From contig NZ_JAGRPM010000085.1 in assembly GCF_019449565.1 (NCBI RefSeq), forward strand, positions 1 through 34,938: 34,938 bases of DNA, written 5' to 3'. Positions 1 through 8,336 of the stretch are shown one piece after another. The stretch comes from Rhodoblastus sp. GTDB lineage: Bacteria > Pseudomonadota > Alphaproteobacteria > Rhizobiales > Beijerinckiaceae. The position numbers and the translations under genes were made by a program. The stretch's first letter is position 1, and each line of letters starts with the position of its first letter. The notes below the pieces were generated by a model. That model worked only from the letters and a program-made list of their open reading frames with translations, had not been told where the DNA came from and ran no database searches.

Positions 1-485
1 GACGCAACCAATCGCGGCATAGGCCGCGCCCGGACGGCCATCAGGCCGCCGGATCGAGGGATCCACGCCGCAATCACCAGAGAAAATGATCGTTGCGGGG
101 CGAGCAATCGCTTGCACGGCGACTTTTTCAACGAAATCGGCGGTTTGCAGCCGACGCGGACGGGAAGGAATCGGCTCGAAGCGGCAGTACGGCATGAAGG
201 TCCAGTCGGCGGCTTTCCCGCACTCAGCGGACGTTCCAATAGCGAAATGAACCAGTGCTCGTGCCCCTTTGAGACATTCTTCGCCCGCTGGGCCGGGGGA
301 TCACAATTGCTCAAAGCGGTCCTTCGGCGCGGCTCGTGTACCTGAGATTTCAGCCACAGCCGAAAAATGGGCGGGTCCAGGCCGGCTGGGCCAATCCACC
401 TTTCACTTGATTCTCCCGATGGATTTTAGAGCTGGTCCCGCAAATTTGAACAGATCGATAAGCGGATTTTCCGCCTTCGACAAAG
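1..485. other. Left-edge region without a recognisable gene
   Basis: One plus-strand frame is open from the window edge to a stop at 343-345, but its translation (rich in Arg, Gly and Pro, with scattered Cys) resembles no family I know and has no start or ribosome site. It could be the end of a gene outside the window or a decayed repeat. No promoter, terminator or RNA gene is evident. The reductase gene on the minus strand ends at 486. Confidence 0.4.
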
Positions 486-1346
486 TCATCTCAACTGCGC
501 CCCAATTGCCTCGCCTTCCCTTGCAGTCAGGCAAAAATCGAAAATGGCCAAATCCTGCGCCATATGCTCCGGCGAGGAGGTTCCTGTCAGGCAAGCCATG
601 CCGCATTGCGTCAAATAACGGAAAAACACTTGGGCAGGGGTCCGGCCGTATTTTTCCGCTGTTACTGTCACAGCTGGCGCGGCGAGGATTTGTGGATTGG
701 CGGTCAGGGTCCAGAAACTTTGATAAACAATGTTTTTGTTGCAGCAAAAAGCCCGGCGCGCCGGGTCATAATGCGTCTTAGCGAAAACGCGGTTTTGCAG
801 CGCCGCCGGTTTTTTTCGGGCGGCGCGCCACAGGCGCTCGAACCTTTCCGGCTCGTAGCAATTGCTGATGCCCAATTGGCGGACAAGGCCCTGGTCGAAA
901 AGGCGCTCCATGGCGCCCCAGGCCTCGAGCGTGTCGCTGTCCTCGGGATAGGGCGAGTGCAGGACGAGGCTGTCGAGGGTGTCCACGCCAAGATTGCGCA
1001 GCGAGACCGCAAAAGATTGCTGGACCTGTTGAACTATGCTGGCGCTGGGATCATAGGGGACGTTGTCAGGGTCTTGCCCTCGCAAGGGCGAGAATTTGGT
1101 TTGCAGAAAAATGTCCGAACGCAACACTCCTTCGCGGGCGACCACGGCCAGCGCCTCGCCAACGCCGGGCTCGTGATAATGTTTGGGCTGGCAGGCGGTG
1201 TCTATGCCGCGAAAGCCTGCGCGCAACGCCTGGGCGACCAGTTCCGCCGTACGCTCCTTTTTCCACGCCGTGCCGTAAATCAACCGGGGCACGGCGACGC
1301 CGGCGGCGGTGAGGATATGGCGCTCATCCGCGACAGCTCTTGTCAT
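486..1346 (-). CDS. Aldo/keto reductase family protein
   Basis: This 286-residue protein is a cytosolic NAD(P)H-dependent carbonyl reductase of the AKR superfamily; its substrate cannot be deduced. The AKR catalytic tetrad is visible: Asp49 (in GFRGIDTA), Tyr57 (in KHYHEPGVGEAL), Lys84 (in LQTKF) and His130 (in LVLHSPYP). Later blocks LGISNCY and the TPAQVFFRYL/LTGTSSPEHM region match the AKR NADP-binding C-terminal half. The length is normal for a short AKR. The start ATG follows a GAGAGGA ribosome site. The gene begins 11 bases after the stop of the upstream FIST gene, so the two are probably co-transcribed. In an AKR one would expect YxSxW-like residues after the second motif; here the barrel segment around NRVFAKTHYDP is less canonical, so this may be a divergent subfamily. 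Confidence 0.88.
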   Translation of the reverse strand: MTRAVADERHILTAAGVAVPRLIYGTAWKKERTAELVAQALRAGFRGIDTACQPKHYHEPGVGEALAVVAREGVLRSDIFLQTKFSPLRGQDPDNVPYDPSASIVQQVQQSFAVSLRNLGVDTLDSLVLHSPYPEDSDTLEAWGAMERLFDQGLVRQLGISNCYEPERFERLWRAARKKPAALQNRVFAKTHYDPARRAFCCNKNIVYQSFWTLTANPQILAAPAVTVTAEKYGRTPAQVFFRYLTQCGMACLTGTSSPEHMAQDLAIFDFCLTAREGEAIGAQLR

Positions 1347-1357
1347 ATAAAGTCCTC

Positions 1358-2503
1358 TCAGGCCGGTCCGGCGAAAACCGTAAGCACGCCGGTATAGCCG
1401 TAAAGATGATGACGGGCGATTTCGCCGCCAGCGAAAAAGCCGATCAGCGGAATATCGCCCAAAGCCTCGCGCACCATTTTAAATTCGGCGTGACGGGCGC
1501 CGAAATGCGGCCCGCCGCGCCCTGAACAGCTGATGTAAAGCGCGCCCCGCATGGGGCCCGCGGCCTCCGCCTGGGCGCGGACCTCACCGACGATGCGAAG
1601 CAGGTCCTCTTGCGCGGCGACCGCATTGCGCTGGCAAAATGCGAGCCTCATGCCGTTTTCCAGTGTCTCCGCGATCGCCAGTACGCCGGCCTTGCGCCCG
1701 ACGCCGACGATATGGCGGACTTCCGTATTGGCGCCGAATTGACCGGGCTTTGCCGAGGCGTCCTCGTTGGTCGCCACCAACCCCACCAGTGTCGCGGCCA
1801 AGGCGCTGTTCATCTCCGGGTCGGACAAATCAGAATCGAGACCAAGGTCTTCGAGCACGCAATCCATCGCCCTGGCGCCATCGAGGGTCACCAGCAAATT
1901 GCCCTCCGCGCGGGTGATGGCGCGTTGCGGCCCGATGGGCAGGCACCCTTGCGTGACCCGCGAGACAATCGTCACCTCCGAGCTGAAGGCGACTCCGGAC
2001 AGCCCCTCGGCCCGCACGTCATCGGCAAGGCAAAGCGCCTGGCTCCGCGACGATGACAAGCCGCCGAACAAATAGCCCGACGCAGTTCGCTCGCTCAGCG
2101 CCTTCAATTGCGCGGTGACATCGGTGGCGCCAATGGCGTGGACAAGCGCGGCGAAAGGCTCGAAACCAGACCAAGATTCGAGAGTCTCAACTGCGGAAAA
2201 AAGCTTGAACGAATCTGGCGGCAATTCCGCCAACATCAGCACCATCGCCGGTTCATCGAAATATTCAACCGCGCCTGCGCCCACGCCTACCCCGACTGCG
2301 CCGACCCAGTGCAAGCCGGGCATCGCGTCGCGCAGCGCGGCCAAAATGCTCCCAGCAGCGCTGGCATAATAATCGCTCAGATAACACCAGCCAAGATTGG
2401 GATTTTGCCCCTGTTGCAATTGCTGATCAACCTGTTCCCGGCAGGAGGCAAAAGCAATTTTCCAGTCGGCGTGGCCGGCATGGGCAGAGATGAAAGCGCT
2501 CAT
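1358..2503 (-). CDS. FIST N/FIST C domain signal-transduction protein
   Basis: This 381-residue soluble protein matches the FIST architecture. The N-terminal half contains the LHWVGAVGVGVGAGAVEYF segment, then a central block (SGYLFGGLSSSRSQ) and a C-terminal FIST_C region with LYISCSGRG, FGARHAEF and the closing IGFFAGGEIA/GYTGVLTVF. FIST is a family-level name for a predicted small-molecule (possibly amino acid) sensor; some members resemble F-box or histidine-kinase-linked sensory modules. Here there is no fused output domain, so it acts as a stand-alone binding protein. The start ATG at 2503 follows GGAGCCTGACC. It lies directly upstream of the aldo/keto reductase with an 11-base gap, suggesting a functional pair. 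The ligand is unknown. Confidence 0.85.
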   Translation of the reverse strand: MSAFISAHAGHADWKIAFASCREQVDQQLQQGQNPNLGWCYLSDYYASAAGSILAALRDAMPGLHWVGAVGVGVGAGAVEYFDEPAMVLMLAELPPDSFKLFSAVETLESWSGFEPFAALVHAIGATDVTAQLKALSERTASGYLFGGLSSSRSQALCLADDVRAEGLSGVAFSSEVTIVSRVTQGCLPIGPQRAITRAEGNLLVTLDGARAMDCVLEDLGLDSDLSDPEMNSALAATLVGLVATNEDASAKPGQFGANTEVRHIVGVGRKAGVLAIAETLENGMRLAFCQRNAVAAQEDLLRIVGEVRAQAEAAGPMRGALYISCSGRGGPHFGARHAEFKMVREALGDIPLIGFFAGGEIARHHLYGYTGVLTVFAGPA

Positions 2504-3074
2504 GGTCAGGCTCCGGAAAAAGGCTACGCGTCATCAGCAATCAAGCGTTATGAGCAATGGCCGTGCCAGTTCCGCGCTGCGGCTGCTCGAATTACGGGGA
2601 CGGGATGCTATAGTCCGGTACGAGGAAGTCTAGATTCATTCGGCCATGATTGTGAGCCTGAAGGTCGTTTATGACGACCTGAATTCGAGACCGAACTGTG
2701 CCGATTCTATAGGGCTGCTGTTCCCGGCGGGTGGGCAATGACCGCTTCGAGCGTCATCGGCTTCGGCAATGTCCGCTTATGGCGCTCCATTCCGTTGCGG
2801 CTTTGACTGCTGATTGTTTGGAAACTCGTCCTTCGATCAAAGCCTGCTATCCGCCGCCCCTCAGCCCCTTTATCGGTTCGTTCCGACTTTGCTGGTCGCG
2901 GTGGACGGGCAGAGGACGAGGCAACAAAAAAATTCGGCGCGTCGGGATGAACGTCGGGAGTCGGATCCTTCGCCCAACTTCACCGGTATGAATGACCACC
3001 TATCCGGTGACATCAATCGTGAGCGGGCAAGAGCGCTGCCAAAAGTCCTGAGACCAAGCGACGATTTGCTTCTG
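2504..3074. other. 571-base intergenic region upstream of the FIST gene
   Basis: Short open frames occur on both strands, but none has a ribosome site or recognisable product. The region presumably holds the promoter of the FIST-reductase pair (transcribed leftward) and the 3' end of the membrane-protein gene transcript. I see no convincing sigma-70 hexamer pair or terminator. Confidence 0.4.
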
Positions 3075-4592
3075 TCAACGCTTGCGATGTAAAGCCGCGA
3101 GCGATTCGAGCATCGCCTTTCGATCCGCAGAATCGCCATATCCCCGCACCAGAGATTCGGCCGCCGCAAGCTCGGCGTCGGCGTCGCAGCCATGTGCGGC
3201 GACCCATTGCAGTGCGTTCAGAGGCTGGCCGACCCCCAGTCGCTCGAGCAACTCCCAATAGGGAAGCGGATTGTCGACCGTAGGACGATAGGCCTGCAAA
3301 ATGTCTTCGTGAACGGCGGCGAGCGCAGCGGCGCACAAGGCCGGCGTTGGTTCGAGATCGAGATCGGGCAGGAAATGCATCAGCAGGAAGCGATCTGTTT
3401 TTGCGTAAGGGTCGTCCAGCCAGGCGATCGCGTCCGCGGTGCGGTGATCGAGTTTTCTGGCGCCCGCCAAGGCCTGGGTGGCGTTCGGGGCTTTACCGAT
3501 TCCTCCCGGTCCTTCGGCGAAGTTCAGCCAGGCGTGCAAAGTCGCCTTCGGCGTCAGCATGGAAAATCTCGGGGGGTAATTGTAGAGGATGCGGCCAAAT
3601 TCCTTGGGGTCGCGCAGTTTGGCGAGGTCGGCGAGTTGATAATCCTCGGCGCCATACGCTCTCGCCAGCGCTTCCCACGCCAGCGCTTCTTGATCGCAGG
3701 AGCAGGCGAAGCCGACCAACCAGTTCATGGCTTCGTGAGCAGCGCCGACTTCGTTCGCTATTTGCGAATAATTGAGTGTTTGCCCTTGTGCAGGTTTCAG
3801 CGTGGCGGCTCTGCGCGTCAACGAGGCCCGCGCCTTTTCGCACAGCGCCGGGGTCGGCTCGAGATCGAATTGGCTAAGTTGGCCAAGTGGGAATTCATCA
3901 CGATCGAGCATCGTCTCGGCGTCGGCTTGGCGGCGCGGCAGGTTGCGGATGGTTTCGCGCGCCGCCTGACTGACGAGATACACGTCGCTGTCCAGAAAGG
4001 GCGTCCACTGCCACAGTGGCGCGTCGGCGGACATGGCGGCGAACTTATTCTGCCAATCGTCCATGCGCGCCGCCTCGCGCTGGTTCGCCCCGTCGCGAAT
4101 GGCGGAAAGCGGCCATGTGGCAAGGCAAAGCAGACCGACGCAGCCCCAGACGAGAATACCCATGACGTGCGCCGGGACGGCCGCGCGCAAGGGCGCGATC
4201 AAGGCCCATAAGCAATAAAACACAATCAATGGCGGAGCGAGGGCCGGGATCGCCAGCGGCCACAGGCCCGGCGGTATGTGTGAATGGGCCAGCAGTGAAA
4301 AAGCCGCCCAGATCGCGCCGAACGTCGCGGGGAGGAAAAAGAGCGCCGCTATCCGCCCCGACCTAGGCATATCGCCGCCGATCGCCGCTACGAAAGCGAG
4401 CGCGGTGAGCAGCGCGTATAGCAGAAAGATCGCGAGCGCCGTGAAGCCTTCGGCCATGGCGTTGCCGGCGGCGTCGCTGCCTCCGAGGTCGGAGAGCGCG
4501 CCCGCGATAAAAAGCGTGAAGAACAGCGAGGCCGCGGCGAGCAAAGCGCCGAAGAGGACAGCGGCGCCGGAAACCGGTTCGGTCTTTGACAT
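3075..4592 (-). CDS. Membrane protein with C-terminal helical repeat domain, unknown function
   Basis: This 505-residue product is unrecognised. Residues 1-170 carry about five hydrophobic segments (for example AAVLFGALLAAASLFFTLFI near the N-terminus). The remaining ~330 residues are soluble, Ala/Leu-rich and helical, with a TPR-like feel. Two stretches share the motif LEPTPALC (within FDLEPTPALCEKARASL and LDLEPTPALCAAALAAVHED), and the second lies near the C-terminus, pointing to an internal duplication. I chose ATG 4592 because GAGGA lies just upstream and the hydrophobic helix follows at once; in-frame starts farther upstream at 4622 or 4808 add residues with no membrane or domain character. 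It is probably an inner-membrane protein with a large cytosolic or periplasmic scaffold domain. It is flanked by long gaps, so appears monocistronic. Confidence 0.75.
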   Translation of the reverse strand: MSKTEPVSGAAVLFGALLAAASLFFTLFIAGALSDLGGSDAAGNAMAEGFTALAIFLLYALLTALAFVAAIGGDMPRSGRIAALFFLPATFGAIWAAFSLLAHSHIPPGLWPLAIPALAPPLIVFYCLWALIAPLRAAVPAHVMGILVWGCVGLLCLATWPLSAIRDGANQREAARMDDWQNKFAAMSADAPLWQWTPFLDSDVYLVSQAARETIRNLPRRQADAETMLDRDEFPLGQLSQFDLEPTPALCEKARASLTRRAATLKPAQGQTLNYSQIANEVGAAHEAMNWLVGFACSCDQEALAWEALARAYGAEDYQLADLAKLRDPKEFGRILYNYPPRFSMLTPKATLHAWLNFAEGPGGIGKAPNATQALAGARKLDHRTADAIAWLDDPYAKTDRFLLMHFLPDLDLEPTPALCAAALAAVHEDILQAYRPTVDNPLPYWELLERLGVGQPLNALQWVAAHGCDADAELAAAESLVRGYGDSADRKAMLESLAALHRKR

Positions 4593-5365
4593 AGGCTTGT
4601 CCTCGCGACCGTTACCCGACATTTGTCGACGCCTCATTGCCGGAAAGTTCAATCTGCCGCATTTCGGCAAATCCGACCAGCACCGCTCACTGGCATGGGC
4701 GGTCGATGGGTGCAGGGCGAGCGGGCGTCGGCGCACTGACTTGCAGATCCAGTCGTGGGTGCGAAGCGGGCTTCCGCCAGGGCGAAGCACGCTGCTTGTT
4801 CCTTGCATCGCGCTTGACTGTCTTCATGCGCTGTTTTGTCGACCGGGCCCCACCGATCCCAAAAAGGGCATCGACCGCGAAAATGGGGAGAGTCGCGCGA
4901 TGGTCGAAAAAATTCTGTTCCTCTCTGGCGCCTTCGTTGTTGCGCTCGCCGCAGTCGCGCCGGTTGCGCGCGCGGGCATCGCAAATTGACCCATAGCGGC
5001 CTGCCGCCAACTTTGCCTGTGATCTCGATGGCCGGTTCGAAGCGGTCGTTGCTCAGCGCTAAAATCCTCATGTTCCCAAGTCTAACTTCGATATCGCCGA
5101 AGCCTTTTGTCAGGCGCTGGTTTGAACGCTATGGCGACGCCATTGTTGCTGCGGCAAAAAAGCCGATCGACCAAATACCGACGCCGAAGGCGTTGCCGAG
5201 ATGCCGGCTGCGTCCGTTGCAAAGAACCGCTATCCGCGTTCGCTCGCTTGTCGAGAATTGAATCAAACACTGTTGCCCGGCGTCAAGGAAAGCGGCAGCA
5301 GGCCATTTGGCTCGCATCACCGGCGCGAAGGTTGATAGAACTTAAATGTCGGAACGCTCGTGCAA
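4593..5365. other. Gap with a possible decayed exported-protein gene
   Basis: At 4900-4989 (plus strand) a 29-codon frame with a GGGGAGAG ribosome site encodes an almost perfect Sec signal peptide (MVEKILFLSGAFVVALAAVA, then a VARAG cleavage region) and stops immediately. Downstream, different frames hold protein-like stretches such as CDLDGRFEAVVAQR (from about 5012) and FERYGDAIVAAAKKP (from about 5120), interrupted by stops. The simplest reading is a small secreted-protein gene destroyed by frameshifts; the alternative is chance in GC-rich DNA. No family is recognisable. Confidence 0.3.
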
Positions 5366-5758
5366 TCACGACGAGAGGGCGCCGGCCCTTTGGGCCTGGG
5401 TCTGGCCACCGTAGCCCCAGGCGTTTCCGGGGACCTCGTCGACGACGACATAGGTGGCGAGCGGCAGGTCTGGTCCCAGCGCGTCCTTCAGCAGGGCATG
5501 GGCGTCTGCGATGAAGCGCGCCTTTTCCTCTGCGCTATTGGTCCCCTCCGTGACCTTGACGTCCAGATGCGCCGCCACGGCGACGGCTTCGCCGCCTATG
5601 CTCCACGCCAATGACGGCGTCTGCTCTACCAGCACGGCGGTGAGTTCGCCCTTTTTTCTCATCACGCCGGCCATGAGCGACGTCACGGCGCGCTGAAGCT
5701 GGATGATGCGTTCGGGGGGCAGGGCCGGGCCCGCGATCTTGATGTTCACGAAGGGCAT
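5366..5758 (-). CDS. 4-oxalocrotonate tautomerase family protein
   Basis: This 130-residue protein begins MPFVNIKIAGPALPPERI. After Met removal it would expose Pro1, the catalytic base of the tautomerase superfamily, which moves protons between enol and keto forms of small acids. The N-terminal beta strand and following helix (IIQLQRAVTSLMAGVM) fit the fold. At 130 residues it is roughly twice the size of a 62-residue 4-OT, so it probably contains two tandem beta-alpha-beta units; a second unit may begin near AVAVAAHLDVKVTEGT. ATG 5758 is preceded by GAGAGAGGAA; an upstream in-frame start would hide Pro1 and is rejected. It is divergently arranged with a LysR regulator, a typical target/regulator pair. 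Confidence 0.85.
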   Translation of the reverse strand: MPFVNIKIAGPALPPERIIQLQRAVTSLMAGVMRKKGELTAVLVEQTPSLAWSIGGEAVAVAAHLDVKVTEGTNSAEEKARFIADAHALLKDALGPDLPLATYVVVDEVPGNAWGYGGQTQAQRAGALSS

Positions 5759-5831
5759 CGTGGTTTCCTCTCTCGTTAAGCGGGCAGGGCCGCCAGCCAC
5801 GAGAAAACCCTACGCCTGATCGAGTGTTGTG

Positions 5832-5847
5832 ATAATTTCAATGTTAT
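5832..5847. promoter_or_regulatory. Candidate LysR operator between tautomerase and LysR genes
   Basis: An ATAA-N8-TTAT inverted repeat lies in the AT-rich divergent intergenic region, midway between the tautomerase and LysR starts, where LysR regulators usually bind. The arms are only four bases, so this is weak evidence. Confidence 0.2.
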
Positions 5848-5881
5848 GAAGCAATCATTCAGAAAAATGGAATAGTTTCCG

Positions 5882-6805
5882 ATGTCTCTCGTGAACCTCG
5901 ACATGGACGTGTTGCGCACATTTGTCGCCGGCGTCGATCTTGGAAGCTTCGCAAAGGCGGCGGAAAGGGTCGGCCGCTCGCCGTCAGCGATCAGCATGCA
6001 ATTGCGCAAGCTGGAGGAGCAGGTCGGTCAGCCCTTGGTCCGCAAGGACGGGCGCAGTCTCGCTCTCACGGAAGCGGGCGAGTCCCTGCTTAGCTATGCG
6101 CGCCGCCTGCTTGATCTGAACGACGAGGCGCTGATGGCGGCGCGAAGCTCTGCTGTCTCCGGTTCGGTTCGCCTCGGGCTGCCGCCGGATTTTGCCGAAA
6201 CCTGGCTTCCGGGCGTGTTGGCGCGCTTCGCGCGGGTGCACCCGGACGTCCATGTCGAAGCGCGTGTCGACCGGAACGCGACTCTGTTGGCAGGCCTCGC
6301 GACAGGCGCGCTGGATATCGCGCTGCTTTGGGGCGGATCCGAACAGGATAGGCGGGGCGAGAAGCTGGCCGACCTGCAAATGAGCTGGATCGGCCCCGCA
6401 AGCGGCTTTGTGCGCGATCCGGCTGCGGCGCTTCCCCTGGTCGCCTTCGACCTGCCCTGCGTCTTTCGCCAGGCGGGCGTCGCCGCCCTCGACGCCGTTG
6501 GAGTCTCATGGCGCGTCGCCTTCAGCAGTCCCGGCCTGTCGGGGCTTTGGGCCGCGGTTTCGGCCGGCTTGGGCGTGACGCCGCGCACGGCGCAGGGCCT
6601 TCCCGTCGGCGTAAAGCCGCTTGACGCTAAGGCTGCCGGACTCCCCGAATTGCCGCAGATTGGGCTGTTCCTGCGCATGGCCGATTCTCAACCGTCGCCG
6701 GCGGCGTCCTTGCTGAAAGTTATTTTGCGCGAGACGTTGAAGCTGAACCTCGGCGCGACTTCGGATGTCATGGCGCCCCAGAGCGCGCAAGCGATCTCGG
6801 CATGA
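5882..6805 (+). CDS. LysR family transcriptional regulator
   Basis: This 307-residue protein has an N-terminal winged helix-turn-helix (residues ~6-65, with SFAKAAERVGRSPSAISMQL as the recognition segment and LTEAGESLLSYARRLLDL as the wing and linker helix). A periplasmic-binding-protein-like effector domain follows, starting at VRLGLPPDFAETWLPGVL. Length and order are typical. It is transcribed away from the tautomerase gene, which is its most likely target; the redox genes downstream start ~320 bases later and could be a second target. The effector is unknown. ATG 5882 is chosen because the helix-turn-helix begins at the normal distance from it. Confidence 0.92.
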   Translation: MSLVNLDMDVLRTFVAGVDLGSFAKAAERVGRSPSAISMQLRKLEEQVGQPLVRKDGRSLALTEAGESLLSYARRLLDLNDEALMAARSSAVSGSVRLGLPPDFAETWLPGVLARFARVHPDVHVEARVDRNATLLAGLATGALDIALLWGGSEQDRRGEKLADLQMSWIGPASGFVRDPAAALPLVAFDLPCVFRQAGVAALDAVGVSWRVAFSSPGLSGLWAAVSAGLGVTPRTAQGLPVGVKPLDAKAAGLPELPQIGLFLRMADSQPSPAASLLKVILRETLKLNLGATSDVMAPQSAQAISA

Positions 6806-7127
6806 GACCGCGACAACCGGACCGGCCACAGGTCGCCTTCCGAATTTCGGGAGGACATCTTCCGATATGGCCGGCTGTCTGAGCAGGATCCGGGCGGCTA
6901 TGTTCGAGTTGTCGGCCTTTGCCGAGCACCCAGACCCCGCCCTCGAACCGCATGCCTTCAAAGACCCGTCTCAGAGAAAGAGAGAAATTCCGTAGCGCCA
7001 GGTAACAAGCCCGCAGGGCGCTGCGTAAGGTCGATGAAGGGCAAATCCTTTCACAAGCGGAGAAAAGCTGACGGCCGGAACGGCCGGCCAGAGGATTTCC
7101 TTCGCACCACTTCAGGAGCATATCGCC
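6806..7127. other. Leader region of the redox gene cluster
   Basis: This 322-base gap has no credible gene. It contains a GC-rich near-palindrome around 7071-7090 (two copies of ACGGCCGG-like sequence in opposite sense) and, at 7113-7117, an AGGAG ribosome site for the repeat-protein gene. It should contain the promoter for the three-gene cluster that follows, but I cannot assign hexamers. Confidence 0.4.
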
Positions 7128-7379
7128 ATGAACGCCAAGATTAACCGCACCGCCGCTTTCGCTTTCCTCGCGCTTTTCGCTTTCGCCGGCGCCGCCGCCG
7201 CTCAGGACAAGCCGTCGACCGACAGCATGAAAGCCGACGCCATGCACGGCGACGCCATGAAGAGCGACGCCATGAAGGGTGACGCGATGAAGAGCGACGC
7301 GATGAAGAGCGACGCTATGAAGGGCGATGCGATGAAAGGTGACGCCATGAAGGGCGACGCCATGAAGCCTGGCAAGTAA
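7128..7379 (+). CDS. Pentapeptide MXKDX repeat protein, exported
   Basis: This 83-residue protein begins with a Sec signal peptide (residues 1-26, hydrophobic AFAFLALFAFAG, then AAAAQ). The remainder is ten consecutive pentapeptides of the form DAMK(S/G). This matches the MXKDX pentapeptide repeat family (TIGR02953). The periplasmic product is very rich in Met, Asp and Lys. The function is not established; the regularly spaced Met and Asp side chains make metal binding or reversible Met oxidation plausible, and that is inference. The start is fixed by AGGAG eight to ten bases upstream. A 10-bp hairpin separates it from the downstream cytochrome gene, so it may be expressed at higher level than the rest of the cluster. 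Confidence 0.85.
   Translation: MNAKINRTAAFAFLALFAFAGAAAAQDKPSTDSMKADAMHGDAMKSDAMKGDAMKSDAMKSDAMKGDAMKGDAMKGDAMKPGK
7221..7370 (+). repeat. Ten tandem 15-bp repeats coding for DAMK(S/G)
   Basis: Ten 15-base units in phase with the reading frame code for DSMKA, DAMHG and then eight DAMK-type pentapeptides. The nucleotide sequence is well conserved between units (GACGCCATGAAG core), so copy number could vary by slippage without frameshifting. Confidence 0.9.
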
Positions 7380-7391
7380 ACTGTAAATCTG

Positions 7392-7419
7392 GCCCGCTCC
7401 GCGTCGTTCCGGAGCGGGC
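7392..7419 (+). terminator. Perfect 10-bp hairpin after the repeat-protein gene
   Basis: GCCCGCTCCG at 7392-7401 pairs perfectly with CGGAGCGGGC at 7410-7419 across an 8-base loop. There is no run of T after the stem, so it may be a partial terminator or an mRNA-stabilising element that sets the ratio of repeat protein to cytochrome, not a full stop. Confidence 0.45.
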
Positions 7420-7448
7420 GTTCCAAGGCAAACAGGGCAGGACATGAG

Positions 7449-8336
7449 ATGACGATCCTTCCAGCGGCGGATCTGAGCGCGCCGGCGTCTACGGGGCGCA
7501 GGCTGGTTCATCGCCATGCGCTTGCGACCCGCATCACCCACTGGATCAACGCGCTTTGCGTGACGGTCCTGCTGATGAGCGGCCTGCAAATTTTCCTGGC
7601 GCATCCCGCGCTTTATTGGGGCCAGTCCGGCGCGGATTCCGATCGGCCGGCCTTCGAAATCGGCGCAGAAACGATCGGCGACGGCGGTCAGCGAGGCTTC
7701 GTCCGGCTGGGATCGGCGACCCTCGACACGACCGGCGCTCTGGGCCTTGTCCCCAATGCCGATGGCGATCTGACCGTGCGGGCCTTTCCGCGCTGGGCGA
7801 CGATCCCCGGCTGGCGGAGCCTTACGCTGGGACGCCGCTGGCATTTCTTCTTTGCCTGGCTTTTCGTCGCCAATCTGGCGGCCTATTATTTGTTCGGGCT
7901 GATTAACGGCCATCTGCGGCGCGATCTCGCGCCGACCCGCGAACAGCTGCGGCCGCGCGCAATTCTCGCTGACATTGTCGATCACCTGCGGCTGAAATTT
8001 CCCAAGGGCGAGGCGGCGCGCCGTTACAATCCCTTACAGAAACTGGCCTATGTCGGCGTCGTGGCAGGGCTGCTGCCCGTCATGATCCTGACCGGGCTCA
8101 CCATGTCGCCGGGCATGGACGCCCTTTTGCCCTGGCTGGTCGATCTGTTCGGCGGCCGGCAATCCGCCCGGACCATCCATTTCATCGCCGCCACGCTGCT
8201 GCTTCTGTTCGTGCTCGTCCATCTGGCCATGGTGCTGCTCGCCGGGCCAATCAACGGGGTGCGGGCGATGATCACTGGCAAGCTTGCGATTTCAGAGGAC
8301 GACGACCATGAGCCGCATTCTGCTCCCCAACCCTAA
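7449..8336 (+). CDS. Cytochrome b561-type membrane subunit
   Basis: This 295-residue inner-membrane protein matches the b-type cytochrome family (PF01292-like). It has four main membrane helices, each carrying a candidate haem-b ligand: His31 (in TRITHWINALC), His132 (in RRWHFFFAWLFVANL), His244 and His258 (in the last helix pair, IHFIAATLLLLFVLVHL). A ~75-residue loop between helices 1 and 2 (residues ~57-128) is longer than usual and probably periplasmic. It should pass electrons between the quinone pool and the periplasmic molybdoenzyme encoded next, whose start overlaps this gene by 29 bases, indicating translational coupling. ATG 7449 is preceded by an AGGA site. Confidence 0.9.
   Translation: MTILPAADLSAPASTGRRLVHRHALATRITHWINALCVTVLLMSGLQIFLAHPALYWGQSGADSDRPAFEIGAETIGDGGQRGFVRLGSATLDTTGALGLVPNADGDLTVRAFPRWATIPGWRSLTLGRRWHFFFAWLFVANLAAYYLFGLINGHLRRDLAPTREQLRPRAILADIVDHLRLKFPKGEAARRYNPLQKLAYVGVVAGLLPVMILTGLTMSPGMDALLPWLVDLFGGRQSARTIHFIAATLLLLFVLVHLAMVLLAGPINGVRAMITGKLAISEDDDHEPHSAPQP

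Noticed and set aside
1..345. Open plus-strand frame from the window edge.
   Set aside because: No start, ribosome site or known family; composition resembles noncoding GC-rich DNA.
6768..7985. 405-codon minus-strand open frame containing His-Gly-Val/Leu-type repeats.
   Set aside because: It is the antisense of the MXKDX repeat and cytochrome genes; its repeats mirror the tandem 15-bp units and it has no domain or ribosome site.
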